Notes: generated by a model not told the origin, from the sequence alone. A stretch of 64,000 nucleotides of DNA from an uncultured Actinomycetes bacterium (GCA_937863385.1 CALMBW010000020.1:186001-250000), one strand, 5' to 3'; positions 1 to 10,873 are shown, counted from the first letter of the stretch. Program-made: numbers and translations.

Positions 1-187
1 CGACGACAACGAAGATGAACACGGCGATGGCGAACGTGACATCCCACAGAGAGTCAGCCTTCTGTGTCTGCACGCTTGCTTGGGACTTCAGGAAATCCTG
101 CGGGCCCGTATCGCAGGCGATCGCGAACACGGCCAGTAGCGCCAAGAGCGCGAGCAGTCTTCTCTTTGCTGCTGGGGAGCCATTCAT
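1..187 (-). CDS. coxB: Cytochrome c oxidase subunit II, N-terminal part
   Basis: The gene runs off the left edge, so only the first 62 residues are visible. They show a positively charged start, a hydrophobic stretch ending in an Ala-Ile-Ala-Cys lipobox, and then an LWDVTF helix start like the first membrane helix of heme-copper oxidase subunit II. That subunit carries the CuA site in its later domain, which is outside the window. Oxidase subunit III is encoded divergently a few hundred bases away, which supports the call. The start ATG at 187 is the one that keeps the lipoprotein signal in frame. Confidence 0.72.
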   Translation of the reverse strand, partial: MNGSPAAKRRLLALLALLAVFAIACDTGPQDFLKSQASVQTQKADSLWDVTFAIAVFIFVVV

Positions 188-282
188 CGGATAGGCGGAA
201 TATATATGACACGGAGGCACGCCTCGCTAGTTAGCGCCTTTGTGAGCGAGGAACCCACCGGGCGCGGCCGGAGCTAGGCTGC

Positions 283-894
283 TTGGCGATGAGCAACGAG
301 CGTGCTTCTGACGACCTCGGCGATGCGGAGCGCGAGCCAAATCCGGTCCGGGAGAGGAACCCCTGGATCCTCAGAGTCGTTGCACTCTGTGGGATCGCCG
401 TCCTCGCGGTGGTGATGCTCCGACCGGCCTCGAAGGCCGACTCGTTCCCCATCCCTCAGTTCTCTCTAGATCATCTCTCCGGGGACGGATCGATCTCTTC
501 CGACGAGATTGCAGGAAAGATCGCGATCATCAACTTCTGGGCGTCGTGGTGCGGACCGTGCCGCCGCGAAGCGCCACTCCTGAACCAGATCGCATCGGAG
601 TACTCGGAGGAGGAACTCGTGGTCATCGGCGTCGTGGTCCAGGACACGCCCGAAGAGGCTCAGGCGTTCGTCCGCAAGTTCGGATTGACCTACACGATCG
701 CCGATGGCCTGGATCAAGAGCTGTACCGAGCCCTGCGCAAGAGCGCTTCCGCCCAAGAAGGCTTACCTCAGACCTACTTCGTGGGACCGGACGGACAGAT
801 ATCGCTGGTGGGAGACGGCGCGCCGGTGCTTGGGGAACTTGACGAAGCGGAGCTGCGGGCGGCGATCGCAGCGCTTGGGGGCGACGCTGGATGA
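283..894 (+). CDS. ccmG: CcmG/ResA-type membrane thiol-disulfide oxidoreductase
   Basis: This is a membrane-anchored thioredoxin-fold protein that would reduce apocytochrome c cysteines outside the membrane. One hydrophobic anchor lies at about residues 28-47, and the thioredoxin active site WCGPC is at about 89-93. The TTG at 283 has a GGAG nine bases upstream. The ATG at 289 is six bases further and less well spaced, so TTG is favoured. The stop overlaps the next start in ATGA. The gene heads a run of oxidase and ccm genes, which fits the CcmG role. A general TlpA/ResA function is the alternative. Confidence 0.85.
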   Translation: MAMSNERASDDLGDAEREPNPVRERNPWILRVVALCGIAVLAVVMLRPASKADSFPIPQFSLDHLSGDGSISSDEIAGKIAIINFWASWCGPCRREAPLLNQIASEYSEEELVVIGVVVQDTPEEAQAFVRKFGLTYTIADGLDQELYRALRKSASAQEGLPQTYFVGPDGQISLVGDGAPVLGELDEAELRAAIAALGGDAG

Positions 895-1439
895 CTTCCG
901 AACGCCTCGGATCGATGACCCTTGGCATGCTGCTGTTCGTCGTTTCGGAAGTGATGTTCTTCGGTGGGCTGTTCGCTGCCTACTTCACCTTGAAGGATCT
1001 GACCCAACCATGGCCGCCAGGATCCATGGAGCTCAGGCTAGGAATCCCAGCCATCATCACGGCGCTGCTCATCTCCTCTTCGGCCACCGCCCACAAGGCC
1101 GAAGTGGCCGCCACGAACGGGGATCTCAAGGAGATGCGCCGGTGGATCTCGGTCACGCTCGCTCTTGCGGGGATCTTCCTGGCAGGCCAGGTTCTCGAAT
1201 ACTCGGAACTCGGGTTCTCCATCTCTGATGGCAGCTTCGCCAGTCTCTTCTTCACGATGACCGGGTTCCACGGGGCTCACGTCGCCGCTGGCATGGTGAT
1301 GCTTGCTGCTGCCACCGTTACCACTTCTCGAAGTCAGGGCCGCTGGGGACGGGCTCATCTCAGAGGCGCGGTGATGTATTGGCACTTCGTCGATGTGGTG
1401 TGGATCGGGCTGTTCGTAACGCTCTACATACTTCGCTAG
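891..1439 (+). CDS. coxC: Cytochrome c oxidase subunit III
   Basis: A 182-residue, five-helix membrane protein of the heme-copper oxidase subunit III family. Its N-terminal region SEVMFFGGLFAAYF and the later GFHGAHV motif are characteristic. At this length it lacks the first two helices of the long mitochondrial form, as many bacterial CoxC/CyoC proteins do. It overlaps ccmG by four bases and lies divergent from subunit II. It would stabilise the catalytic subunit I, which is not in the window. Confidence 0.88.
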   Translation: MTSERLGSMTLGMLLFVVSEVMFFGGLFAAYFTLKDLTQPWPPGSMELRLGIPAIITALLISSSATAHKAEVAATNGDLKEMRRWISVTLALAGIFLAGQVLEYSELGFSISDGSFASLFFTMTGFHGAHVAAGMVMLAAATVTTSRSQGRWGRAHLRGAVMYWHFVDVVWIGLFVTLYILR

Positions 1440-1460
1440 AACGGTACTCTTAAGCCCCCG

Positions 1461-1880
1461 ATGGACACTCCCCTGCCGCAACGAACCTCATCTTCCAAGC
1501 GCCGAGCGAAGTTCGCCCTCGGAGGCTTCGCCGTGGTCGTGATCCTGATCGGCCTGGTCGTCTGGGCCACCACCCGCCAGGGGTCGATCTCCTTCTACAT
1601 GACACCGACCGAGCTCCTGGCTGCAGGGGATGCCCAACCTAGCGACTCCTACCGGGTTAACGGCGAGGTCGTGCCCGGCTCTATCTCGAAAGATGGGCTG
1701 AGCACGAGCTTCACGATCTCCGACGGAACCACCGAGATCGATGTCGTGACCGATCGCCCTCTTCCCGACACCTTCATGGAGCGCTCCGACGTGGTGGCCC
1801 GGGGCAACTACGACGGGGCAGTCTTCACGGCGGATGAGGTGCTGGCCAAGTGCCCATCGAAATTCAAGGCCAAGGCCTGA
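1461..1880 (+). CDS. ccmE: CcmE periplasmic heme chaperone, Cys-type
   Basis: CcmE takes heme from CcmABCD, holds it covalently and passes it to the CcmF/H ligase. The 139-residue protein has a signal anchor at about 20-37 and a small OB-fold domain. The heme-binding motif, His-x3-Tyr in Escherichia coli and Cys-x3-Tyr in a known variant, reads C-P-S-K-F here, with Cys131 and Phe135. The Cys form is an established variant. The Phe in place of the Tyr heme ligand is unusual. It lies just upstream of ccmF in the same direction. Confidence 0.9.
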   Translation: MDTPLPQRTSSSKRRAKFALGGFAVVVILIGLVVWATTRQGSISFYMTPTELLAAGDAQPSDSYRVNGEVVPGSISKDGLSTSFTISDGTTEIDVVTDRPLPDTFMERSDVVARGNYDGAVFTADEVLAKCPSKFKAKA

Positions 1881-1899
1881 CCGGCCTCTCCCGGCGTTC

Positions 1900-3890
<1,991 letters not shown>

Positions 3891-3894
<4 letters not shown>

Positions 3895-4388
3895 GGATCG
3901 CGAGACGGTGCCTCAGAGTGACGACCCTGCTCGTGATCGCCTTCGTGTCGGTCCTAGCCCTCGCGAGCAGCGCTCTGGCCGGCTCCGACGACCAAGAACG
4001 CGCGACGAACCTGTCGCGCAACATCATGTCGCCCTTCTGTCCCGGACTGACGCTGCACGATTGCCCATCAGATGCTTCCATCGAGCTCCGTCAGGAGATC
4101 CTGACGATGGTCCAGGACGGCATGAGTGACGCCGAGATCATGGATCGCCTGGAGCAGCAGTACGGCCCCATCATCTCTGCGGTACCCGATGACGGAAGGT
4201 CCTGGTTGGTTTGGGGTCTGCCTGCCGCGGCGCTCCTGGGGGGAGGGACGCTCGCCTACCTCGCTGGACGTCGCTGGACGTCGCGGCGCAGCGCCACACC
4301 CGAACCCTCTGCCATCACCGTGCGCGAGCGCGAAAGGATCGAAACCGAACTGCGTTCGATCCGCGGTCAATGGGGCGGCGGACGTTGA
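3891..4388 (+). CDS. ccmH: CcmH-like thiol reductase with altered cysteine motif
   Basis: CcmH reduces apocytochrome c for heme attachment. This 165-residue protein has a cleavable signal (about 1-30), a three-helix domain with the family's DAEIMDRL-type segment, and a C-terminal membrane anchor near 105-125. The canonical LRCxxC is replaced by Cys50 and Cys58 separated by seven residues, in FCPGLTLHDCPS. Placement directly between ccmF and a CcmI-like gene supports the role. A short duplication in the DNA near 4265-4283 lies after the membrane helix and does not shift the frame. Confidence 0.85.
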
Positions 4389-4783
4389 TAGCGACCCTGA
4401 TAGTCATCGCCGGCTCGCTCTTGCTCGTTGCATGGGTGCTGACCCCTCTTCGCCGCGGGCCCATCGCGGAAACGGGCGTGCGCTCACAACTGGTCGAAGA
4501 GGCAGAAGGGCGTAAGAGAGCTGCGCTTTATGCCCTCATCGACATCGAAGAGGAAGCCGAGATCGGCAAGTTGAGTCCGGCCGATCTCGAAGTGCTACGC
4601 AACCGGTACGAACACGATGCGATGGATGCGCTGCGCCGTCTCGACGAGCTGACCGATGCTGCAGCAACCACGCCGGACGAACTCGAGGCCGAGATCGCCC
4701 GGCTCAAGCGACAGATGCGTTGTCCGAACTGTGGAGCAACCCGGCCCCCTCAACAACCCTGTCCGCGATGCGGAAAGGAGTGA
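4370..4783 (+). CDS. CcmI-like membrane protein with C-terminal zinc ribbon
   Basis: 137 residues: an N-terminal membrane helix (about 6-24), a charged helical region resembling the N-terminal part of CcmI, and a zinc ribbon with Cys118, Cys121, Cys131 and Cys134. It overlaps ccmH by 19 bases. CcmI normally holds apocytochrome c with TPR repeats, but none are present here. A role as a short CcmI-type partner of CcmH is inferred from position and the helical segment. The zinc ribbon is not part of classical CcmI. Confidence 0.7.
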   Translation: MGRRTLIATLIVIAGSLLLVAWVLTPLRRGPIAETGVRSQLVEEAEGRKRAALYALIDIEEEAEIGKLSPADLEVLRNRYEHDAMDALRRLDELTDAAATTPDELEAEIARLKRQMRCPNCGATRPPQQPCPRCGKE

Positions 4784-5913
4784 TGGCCGGGGTCGCCGCT
4801 CTTGCACTGGCCGCGATGCAACCCCAGACGACCGCTGCAACCACGGGCACGATCGAAGGCCGGGTTCTCGACGGCTCCACCAACGAGCCCCTCGGTGGGG
4901 TTCAGGTGACCCTCACGTCGGGCACGGCACAGGGCGAGACCGAAACCGAAAGCGTGGTCACAGATCCCAAGGGTCGCTATCGCTTCGAAGATCTAACGAC
5001 CGGCGATGACCTCTTCTACGCGCTCGACGCTCGTTACAAGGGCGGGCTCTTTCCCGGCAGCGCCATCACCCTGCCGGAGGACACGGAAGAAGAGCCCGTG
5101 ATCGACACGACCTTGAAGGTGTGGGACACGATCGACGATCCGGCCTCGATAGTTGTCGAGCGCAACGATGTCTTCGTCCTCGAATCCGAGAACGGCAAGG
5201 TTGGCGTACTCGAGGCATTCCAGATCACCAACGTCTCGGATAAGGCGTACATAGGTCGCGGTGGATCGATGGAAACGAGCGGAAACGCGCCGGTTCCCTC
5301 GCTAGGATTCTCGCTGCCTTCGGGGGCCGAACAGGAACAACTGCAGATCTACGAGTCCTCCCTCGACATCCCTCAACTCCTCCGCACCGATTTCGGTTTC
5401 GGGATCACAACCGCCATCCCACCCGGCAATTTCACGATCACCTATACCTACAGCCTCCCAGGGACAGCAGCTTCTTACGATCTATCGCGCCGTGTTCTTT
5501 ATCCAACTCTCAACTTTGCCGTCTTCACTTCAGAGAAGTTCGTCGTGACGAGCAACAGGCTCGAGCCACAAGGCAGCGTCGAGATCCGCGACCGCGCGTA
5601 CGAACAGTTCTCGACCAAGGATGACCTCGACGCGGGGGCGTCGGTACAGATCACCGCCTTGGCCGACGCAGGCACTCCGCCAGGGTTGATCGCAGGCATG
5701 GTCGGGGTTCTCGTACTGGTTGCTCTGTTGGGAGCGATCCCATTCGTCAGACGACGTCGCCCGAAGACCGAGACGCGCCCCTCCAGCCGCGCCCACATCA
5801 TGCAAGAGATAGCGAGTCTCGACCTAGCACGAGAACGCGACGAGATCGGTGAACCGGAGTGGCAGGCCGCGAGACAGCATCTGAAGGACAAGCTGGAGAA
5901 GGGTCCGTCGTGA
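4768..5913 (+). CDS. Secreted carboxypeptidase-regulatory-like domain protein, C-terminally anchored
   Basis: The protein has a signal peptide followed by a transthyretin-like/CarboxypepD_reg beta-sandwich at about 30-105, a second beta-rich region, a membrane helix near 325-345, and a cytoplasmic tail. The tail is a short charged helical segment like those in CcmI-type proteins. The ATG at 4768 gives a proper charged signal-peptide start. A second ATG at 4783 overlaps the preceding stop. It sits between the ccmI-like gene and ccmA, so a role in cytochrome c assembly or export is likely but unproven. Confidence 0.65.
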   Translation: MRKGVMAGVAALALAAMQPQTTAATTGTIEGRVLDGSTNEPLGGVQVTLTSGTAQGETETESVVTDPKGRYRFEDLTTGDDLFYALDARYKGGLFPGSAITLPEDTEEEPVIDTTLKVWDTIDDPASIVVERNDVFVLESENGKVGVLEAFQITNVSDKAYIGRGGSMETSGNAPVPSLGFSLPSGAEQEQLQIYESSLDIPQLLRTDFGFGITTAIPPGNFTITYTYSLPGTAASYDLSRRVLYPTLNFAVFTSEKFVVTSNRLEPQGSVEIRDRAYEQFSTKDDLDAGASVQITALADAGTPPGLIAGMVGVLVLVALLGAIPFVRRRRPKTETRPSSRAHIMQEIASLDLARERDEIGEPEWQAARQHLKDKLEKGPS

Positions 5914-6560
5914 TCGAGCTGAGCGCGATCCGCGTCGTCTACGGGCGGACCTGGGCGCTGCGAGACATGAGCCTCTTGATCCGGCCCGGCGTCACGGGGA
6001 TCTTCGGGCAGAACGGGGCGGGTAAGTCAACACTGTTGCGCGTCTGCGCCGGACTGCTGCGCCCGACCGCCGGAACCGTGACGATCGACGGTCGCGTGCT
6101 GAACATGAAAGACGAAGATCAACGCCGGCTGCTCTCTTACGCAGGCCACGAAACCGGTCTCTACAACCATCTGACCGTGGTTGAGAATCTCGAACTGTTC
6201 GCGCGGTTGTACGGCGAATCCGAAGAACGCGCTCATGAAGTTCTGAAACGGATCGGCTTGTCCGACCGCGGCAACGACATTGTGGGGAACCTATCGGCGG
6301 GGTTGAAGCGACGAGCGGCAGTAGCGAGAGCGGTGCTGCACGAACCAAAGGTCCTGTTGCTCGACGAGCCCTACGCCAACCTCGATGACGAAGCGGCAGA
6401 TCTACTGAACGCGATCGTCTCCGAATGGTCCGGGGGCGACAGGTACTGCTTGATCGCCACCCACGGAGCCAAACGTGTCAAGTCTTTCGCCGACGCCGGG
6501 ATCATCCTCAAGGGGGGCACTGTCGTCAGTTATCGCATCCGGGAAAGCGCAGAGGTATGA
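5910..6560 (+). CDS. ccmA: CcmA ABC transporter ATPase
   Basis: A 216-residue ABC ATPase with Walker A GQNGAGKST (33-41), an ABC signature-like LSAGLKRR and Walker B LLLDEPY. With CcmB it powers release of holo-CcmE from CcmC. The GTG start at 5910 overlaps the upstream stop, and the gene ends in an ATGA overlap with ccmB. The frame is open further upstream, but that part only shadows the preceding gene. Confidence 0.93.
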   Translation: MIELSAIRVVYGRTWALRDMSLLIRPGVTGIFGQNGAGKSTLLRVCAGLLRPTAGTVTIDGRVLNMKDEDQRRLLSYAGHETGLYNHLTVVENLELFARLYGESEERAHEVLKRIGLSDRGNDIVGNLSAGLKRRAAVARAVLHEPKVLLLDEPYANLDDEAADLLNAIVSEWSGGDRYCLIATHGAKRVKSFADAGIILKGGTVVSYRIRESAEV

Positions 6561-7303
6561 GCGTAGCGATCCCTCGGCGCGAGCCATCGTTCTTGTCTAA
6601 GACCTGGTCGCTGGCACGCAAGGACATCCGGATCGAGCTTCGAAGCAGGGACACATTGCCCCCCATGCTTGCCTTCTCTTTGGTCGTCGTGCTCTTGATG
6701 GCGTTCAGTCTGCCGAGTGGAACCATCGCGGTCCTTCCAAGGTCTGTTCCAGTAGGAACGGTGCCATCGAATGATGTGCTTGCCGGATTCCTCTGGGTCA
6801 CGGTGCTGTTCGCAGGACTGGTGGCCTTCGCCCGAACCTTCGAGAACGAACGAGAGGCTGCAGCGATGGACCCATTGCTCCTAGTGCCGCTGGACCGGTC
6901 GGGCCTCTTCCTGGCCAAAGCACTGGCGAACCTCGTCTACATCCTCACGGTGCAAGTCTTCATCGTGCCAACGTTCCTCCTGCTCTTCCAGGTAAAGGTG
7001 GGTGAAGGGTGGCCGGCCCTCATCTTGGTGATATTCCTGGCCGATCTTGGATTCGTTGCCGTCGGGACGTTGTTTGCGGCACTCGCCGCGCAAACGACGA
7101 GCCGCGAGCTGATGCTGCCCATCCTCGCCCTCCCGATGCTGGTCCCGGTCTTCATCGCCGCGGTCGAACTGTGCTCGGATCTGTTCGCGGGTCAAGGTTT
7201 CGGTCAGATCGCCGAGCGCGGCTGGTTCGGGATCCTTGTCGGCTTCGATGCCATCTTCGCGATCGTTGCCGCCATCACCTTCGAGTTCGCGATCGACCCA
7301 TGA
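6557..7303 (+). CDS. ccmB: CcmB ABC transporter permease
   Basis: A 248-residue protein with six predicted hydrophobic helices, typical of CcmB. The N-terminal WSLARKDIRIELRSRD segment is characteristic of the family. It pairs with CcmA, with which it overlaps by four bases. The ATG at 6557 was chosen because it sits in that overlap and gives the normal length. Confidence 0.92.
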   Translation: MSVAIPRREPSFLSKTWSLARKDIRIELRSRDTLPPMLAFSLVVVLLMAFSLPSGTIAVLPRSVPVGTVPSNDVLAGFLWVTVLFAGLVAFARTFENEREAAAMDPLLLVPLDRSGLFLAKALANLVYILTVQVFIVPTFLLLFQVKVGEGWPALILVIFLADLGFVAVGTLFAALAAQTTSRELMLPILALPMLVPVFIAAVELCSDLFAGQGFGQIAERGWFGILVGFDAIFAIVAAITFEFAIDP

Positions 7304-8427
7304 GAAGGCTGCTCGCGACATTCGCCGGGATGGCGCTCCTTGCATCGTGTGGAGGTAGCGCCGATGTTTTCGCCGACGACGACAACGTACCGGCCGTCGA
7401 CGAGTCCGCTCTGCCGGCCCCCATCCCAGCCGTTCCCGTTTTCGCCATCGAGACCAAGCGTTCCCTTAGCCAGGAGCGGCTAGACAAACTAGGAAAGATC
7501 GACGGTGTAGCGATCATCGCTCCGGTGACACGCTCGCGTTTGTCGGTGAAGGGGCCCAAGGGCCGAGTGAAGTTGAACGTCGCGTCGGTCGATCCGCTCG
7601 CCTATCGATCCATAGCCCCTCCGGCTACTCGCGACGCGGAGTTCGTCTGGGTCTCACTGATCCTTGGGCGGGCGGTGCCTTCGTTCAAAGGGGCAGAGGC
7701 CCTAGGGGTCCGAGGGCAAGAAGAGATCGCGATCGGCGACACCCGCTTCACGGTGGGGGCGATCGCCGACAACGGCACACCGAACGTTGCCGACCTACTC
7801 GTCACGGGCAACGCTCAGAAGCTGGAGCTAGGGGACCCGACGTTGTACATCGTGGGGGCTGGGTCGGGGGTCACGGTTCAAGCGTTGCGCAAGGATCTAG
7901 CAAAAGCGGCGCGCGGCGCCAAGCTCAGTCGTTTGATCGCACAGGACACCGTGCCCGCCCAGCAGGCACCTCAGGGGGCACCGCAGCCCGTCGGCGTGGC
8001 CGAGGGCGGAGTCATCGGGTCGATGAGTTTTGAGATCCTTGACAACGGATTCATCCGGCCGGACCCGGCATGGGTCGAAGCCAACATCGTTTCGGCGAGC
8101 GTGCCCATCTTCGGCTCGGCTACCTGCCACCGATTGATGATCCCCAGACTGCAGGAGGCTTTGTCCGACGTCGTCGAAGCGGGACTGGCCGATGAGATCC
8201 GGCAGGGCGACTACGGCGGTTGCTTCGTTCCACGTTTCATCGATCGCGACCCGGGCAAACCGCTCTCCAATCACGCTTTCGGGTTGGCGGTCGACTTCAA
8301 CGTTTCGACCAACCAGCTAGGGACGCGCGGCGACATGCATCCGGGCATCGTCGAGATCTTCCAACGTTGGGGTTTCACCTGGGGCGGCTACTGGTCACGC
8401 CCCGATCCCATGCACTTCGAGCTTTGA
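7300..8427 (+). CDS. Lipoprotein M15-family peptidase (VanY-like D,D-carboxypeptidase)
   Basis: 375 residues. The N-terminus is a lipoprotein signal (LLASC). The middle (about 45-215) resembles the MacB/FtsX-type extracytoplasmic domain, a tentative match. The last 100 residues are an M15 metallopeptidase domain: SNHAFGLAVDFN supplies the first zinc His and the Asp, and DPMHFEL the last His. It would trim peptidoglycan stem peptides at the cell surface. It is the last gene of the ccm run, joined to ccmB by an ATGA overlap, which is an odd partner for cytochrome assembly. Confidence 0.82.
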   Translation: MRRLLATFAGMALLASCGGSADVFADDDNVPAVDESALPAPIPAVPVFAIETKRSLSQERLDKLGKIDGVAIIAPVTRSRLSVKGPKGRVKLNVASVDPLAYRSIAPPATRDAEFVWVSLILGRAVPSFKGAEALGVRGQEEIAIGDTRFTVGAIADNGTPNVADLLVTGNAQKLELGDPTLYIVGAGSGVTVQALRKDLAKAARGAKLSRLIAQDTVPAQQAPQGAPQPVGVAEGGVIGSMSFEILDNGFIRPDPAWVEANIVSASVPIFGSATCHRLMIPRLQEALSDVVEAGLADEIRQGDYGGCFVPRFIDRDPGKPLSNHAFGLAVDFNVSTNQLGTRGDMHPGIVEIFQRWGFTWGGYWSRPDPMHFEL

Positions 8428-8433
8428 AGTTAG

Positions 8434-8463
8434 AAGAGGGACCGGCGATCGCCGGTCCCTCTT
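8434..8463. terminator. Perfect inverted repeat, bidirectional terminator
   Basis: Two 15-base arms starting AAGAGGGACC form a gapless palindrome between two convergent genes. A strong GC stem flanked by A and T residues on both sides would end transcription from the ccm operon and from the opposing propeller gene. Confidence 0.85.
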
Positions 8464-8490
8464 CAGCTCGTTTCGGAACTTGCTGTCAGA

Positions 8491-9726
8491 TCAGCACTTG
8501 AACCTGACTTCGGTGCCGCTGGCTTCGTACTGATCGTTGCCGTAGTAGTCGGCGGTGACCATGCACTTGCCGGGCTTCTTACGCTTGAAGGCTGCAGCGA
8601 AGGTCCCGGCCGAGTCCGTGACGGGCTCCTTGGTTTGCAGTGGCTTGAAGACTCCGTCCTTCTTCTTGTAGTAGGTCACTTTCACCTCGGCCCCCGTGAT
8701 GGCAGGCTCGATGTAGCCGATGACCTTGACCTTCGTCGGCTTCTTCTTCACCGCAGCGTAGACGGCCGTCTGGGTCTTGTCTCCACCACCACCGCCCTGA
8801 ACCTGCCACTGCGGATGATCTTCGATCGACTCCGAGTCGTAGACCGGCGTCAGGTTGCTTCCATCAAGGTTGGCTATAACGATGCTCTGCCCACCCGGGT
8901 TGTTGAAGGGGTCCGGGCTACGGGTAAAGACGATGCGATCACCCTCCGGGGAGAAACCGGGCTCGGACTCCCAACCGGCCAGATCGGTGACACGCTCGGC
9001 GCTGACGCCTCCGGCGTCCACGATCCACAGGTTCACGTCCTCGAACATGGTGCCTTCGTCAGAGGAGTAGATGATCGAACCACCATCGGGTGACCAATCC
9101 GGTGCGAACTCGTACACGTTCGGTGAATCGGTCAGGTTGTCGGGGGTTCCACCCTGTGAGTCGACTACATAGACCTCGTTCCCACCATCGCCCGGACCCA
9201 CGTATGCGATCTCGGACCCGTCGGGCGACCAGTTTGGATGCCACCCTGCCTCCAGGGTTCTCTTGGTGCCCGAAGCCAGATCCAGCACCTTGATCGTCCA
9301 ACCGAGTGCGCTTATCTCGGCATATGCAAGCTCACTACCATCGGGCGAGAACGCCGACCAACCCTCGTCTGCATCGGTGGCAGGCAGCGGGCTGACGGAT
9401 AGCGTCTCGAGGTCCATCAGGAACAGGTCCATGTTGCCGTTGCGATCGCTCGAGAACGCGACGGTGTTGCCGTCCGGAGAGATCGCCGGCCACATGTCGG
9501 AATCGTTCGGTGTTTGAGTGAGGTTCACAACCCCCGTGCCGTCGGGCGAGGACAGGAAGATGTCGCCGTAAACGGGGTCGCTCGGCCCCGTCTGTTCGGT
9601 GTTGCTAGCCCAGACGATGTTTCCCTCTTGACCAGGGAACGTTGCACCTGCCGGAGCTGCCACAAGAACCGAGCCCATCAGTGCCGCTATCGAAATGGCC
9701 GTGATAGACCTGCGCGCGCGTTTCAA
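8491..9726 (-). CDS. Secreted TolB-like beta-propeller protein (PD40 repeats)
   Basis: 411 residues with a cleavable signal (cut near APAGA). At least six repeats of the PD40/WD40-like type follow, each with an SPDG-type turn (for example AISPDGNTVAFSSDRNG). An Ig-like domain makes up the last 90 residues, with a C-terminal Cys. No enzyme motif is visible. The start is TTG at 9726, supported by GAGGGGG eight bases upstream, because no ATG gives the signal peptide. The function is unknown; such propellers usually bind proteins or ligands outside the membrane. Confidence 0.8.
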   Translation of the reverse strand: MKRARRSITAISIAALMGSVLVAAPAGATFPGQEGNIVWASNTEQTGPSDPVYGDIFLSSPDGTGVVNLTQTPNDSDMWPAISPDGNTVAFSSDRNGNMDLFLMDLETLSVSPLPATDADEGWSAFSPDGSELAYAEISALGWTIKVLDLASGTKRTLEAGWHPNWSPDGSEIAYVGPGDGGNEVYVVDSQGGTPDNLTDSPNVYEFAPDWSPDGGSIIYSSDEGTMFEDVNLWIVDAGGVSAERVTDLAGWESEPGFSPEGDRIVFTRSPDPFNNPGGQSIVIANLDGSNLTPVYDSESIEDHPQWQVQGGGGGDKTQTAVYAAVKKKPTKVKVIGYIEPAITGAEVKVTYYKKKDGVFKPLQTKEPVTDSAGTFAAAFKRKKPGKCMVTADYYGNDQYEASGTEVRFKC

Positions 9727-9983
9727 GAATAAAACCCCCTCGTTTGAGTTTCGCTGGCCCTTGCGATGATGAGCTATGTGGCGATGACCTTCAATAACAA
9801 GTAATGACGATTACCTGAGCAACCAAAGGACTAGGCACAGGATGCCGCCCGTCCTAGGGATCATCGATCCCGCCCGCGCGCCTCCGGGCCCAACGGTGAA
9901 AGTGCGCGTGCAAGGGGAACACGGAAAGGCAGAGTCGCAGCATTGGCACATAGGCCCGGAACCTTAAGTAGGCTGTCGCCTCG
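9727..9983. other. Divergent intergenic region
   Basis: This spacer separates the TTG-started propeller gene from ccmC and must hold both promoters. I see the propeller gene's ribosome site next to it but no convincing -35/-10 pair, no operator and no small gene. Confidence 0.5.
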
Positions 9984-10742
9984 ATGCAAGGTCGACCGTT
10001 GTCCACATCCCCCAAGCTCAAGGCTCTCGGCATGGCCGCGTGGGCCGCATGCGCCGTTGCAGTAGTACTCGCCCTATTCGTTGCCCGAGAAGCCAGCGCC
10101 GATCAAGGGGGCCCGCTTCAAAGGATCTTCTACTTCCATGTCCCCTCGGCGTGGGTGGGCTATCTCTGCTTCGCCATCGTCTTCATAGCCTCGATCGCCT
10201 ACCTCCGAACCGGGGCCCGGCGCTGGGACCTGCTGGCCCACGGCGCCGCCGAAGTAGGTGTGGTCTTCGTGACGTTGGTCCTTCTAACCGGACCGATCTG
10301 GGCCCGGCCGGTGTGGGGGACCTGGTGGCAATGGGATGCCCGGCTGACCTCGGCCGTGGTGATGTGGCTGACCTACCTCGGGTACCTGTTCCTACGGGCG
10401 CTCGCCGCCGACCCTCGTACGGTCGGCAGGCTTGCCGCCATCGTTGGGATCGTCGGCTTCATCAACGTCCCGATCGTCCACTTCTCGGTCTATTGGTGGC
10501 GGACCCTGCATCCCAGCGGCCCAACCCCAGCCAACCTCGCAGATGGATCGGGTCTAGGTGGGACCGAGCTACTGGCCTTTTTCGTTTCGTTGGGGGCGTT
10601 CACCTTGCTGGGTGCTTGGCTGCTGGCATGGAGGGTCCATGCCGGGCAGTTGGCCGACCGGGTCGAGGAACTGGAGCTGGCGGCCGAACTCGGGCCGGGA
10701 CCCGCGGTGGCCGTCACACCAGAACCGGGGATGGGCACGTGA
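9984..10742 (+). CDS. ccmC: CcmC heme-transfer membrane protein
   Basis: 252 residues, six membrane helices, with the tryptophan-rich WGTWWQWDARLT motif and flanking conserved His residues that hold heme for transfer to CcmE. RIFYFHVPSAW near residue 48 is also family-typical. It is separated from the main ccm operon by the propeller gene and is followed immediately by ccmD in a GTGA overlap. The hydrophilic C-terminal tail is not informative. Confidence 0.93.
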   Translation: MQGRPLSTSPKLKALGMAAWAACAVAVVLALFVAREASADQGGPLQRIFYFHVPSAWVGYLCFAIVFIASIAYLRTGARRWDLLAHGAAEVGVVFVTLVLLTGPIWARPVWGTWWQWDARLTSAVVMWLTYLGYLFLRALAADPRTVGRLAAIVGIVGFINVPIVHFSVYWWRTLHPSGPTPANLADGSGLGGTELLAFFVSLGAFTLLGAWLLAWRVHAGQLADRVEELELAAELGPGPAVAVTPEPGMGT

Positions 10743-10873
10743 GCAACACGGCCTGGTTGTTCGTCGCCCTCGGTATCGTTTTCATCGCGATCGGGGGCTA
10801 TACGGCATCCCTCATGATCCGCTCCAAGCGGTCCCGGGCGCGTCTCGAACAGCTCACGCGCGCTGAGCACTAA
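10739..10873 (+). CDS. ccmD: CcmD-like small membrane protein
   Basis: A 44-residue single-helix protein with a basic tail (RSKRSRARLEQL), the expected build of CcmD, which helps release holo-CcmE from CcmABC. The GTG start at 10739 overlaps the ccmC stop. The identification rests on size, topology and position, because CcmD sequences are poorly conserved. Confidence 0.75.
   Translation: MSNTAWLFVALGIVFIAIGGYTASLMIRSKRSRARLEQLTRAEH

Noticed and set aside
4265-4283. A ten-base tandem duplication (TGGACGTCGC) in ccmH
   Set aside because: It encodes a few Arg/Trp residues after the membrane helix, keeps the frame and looks like neutral slippage.
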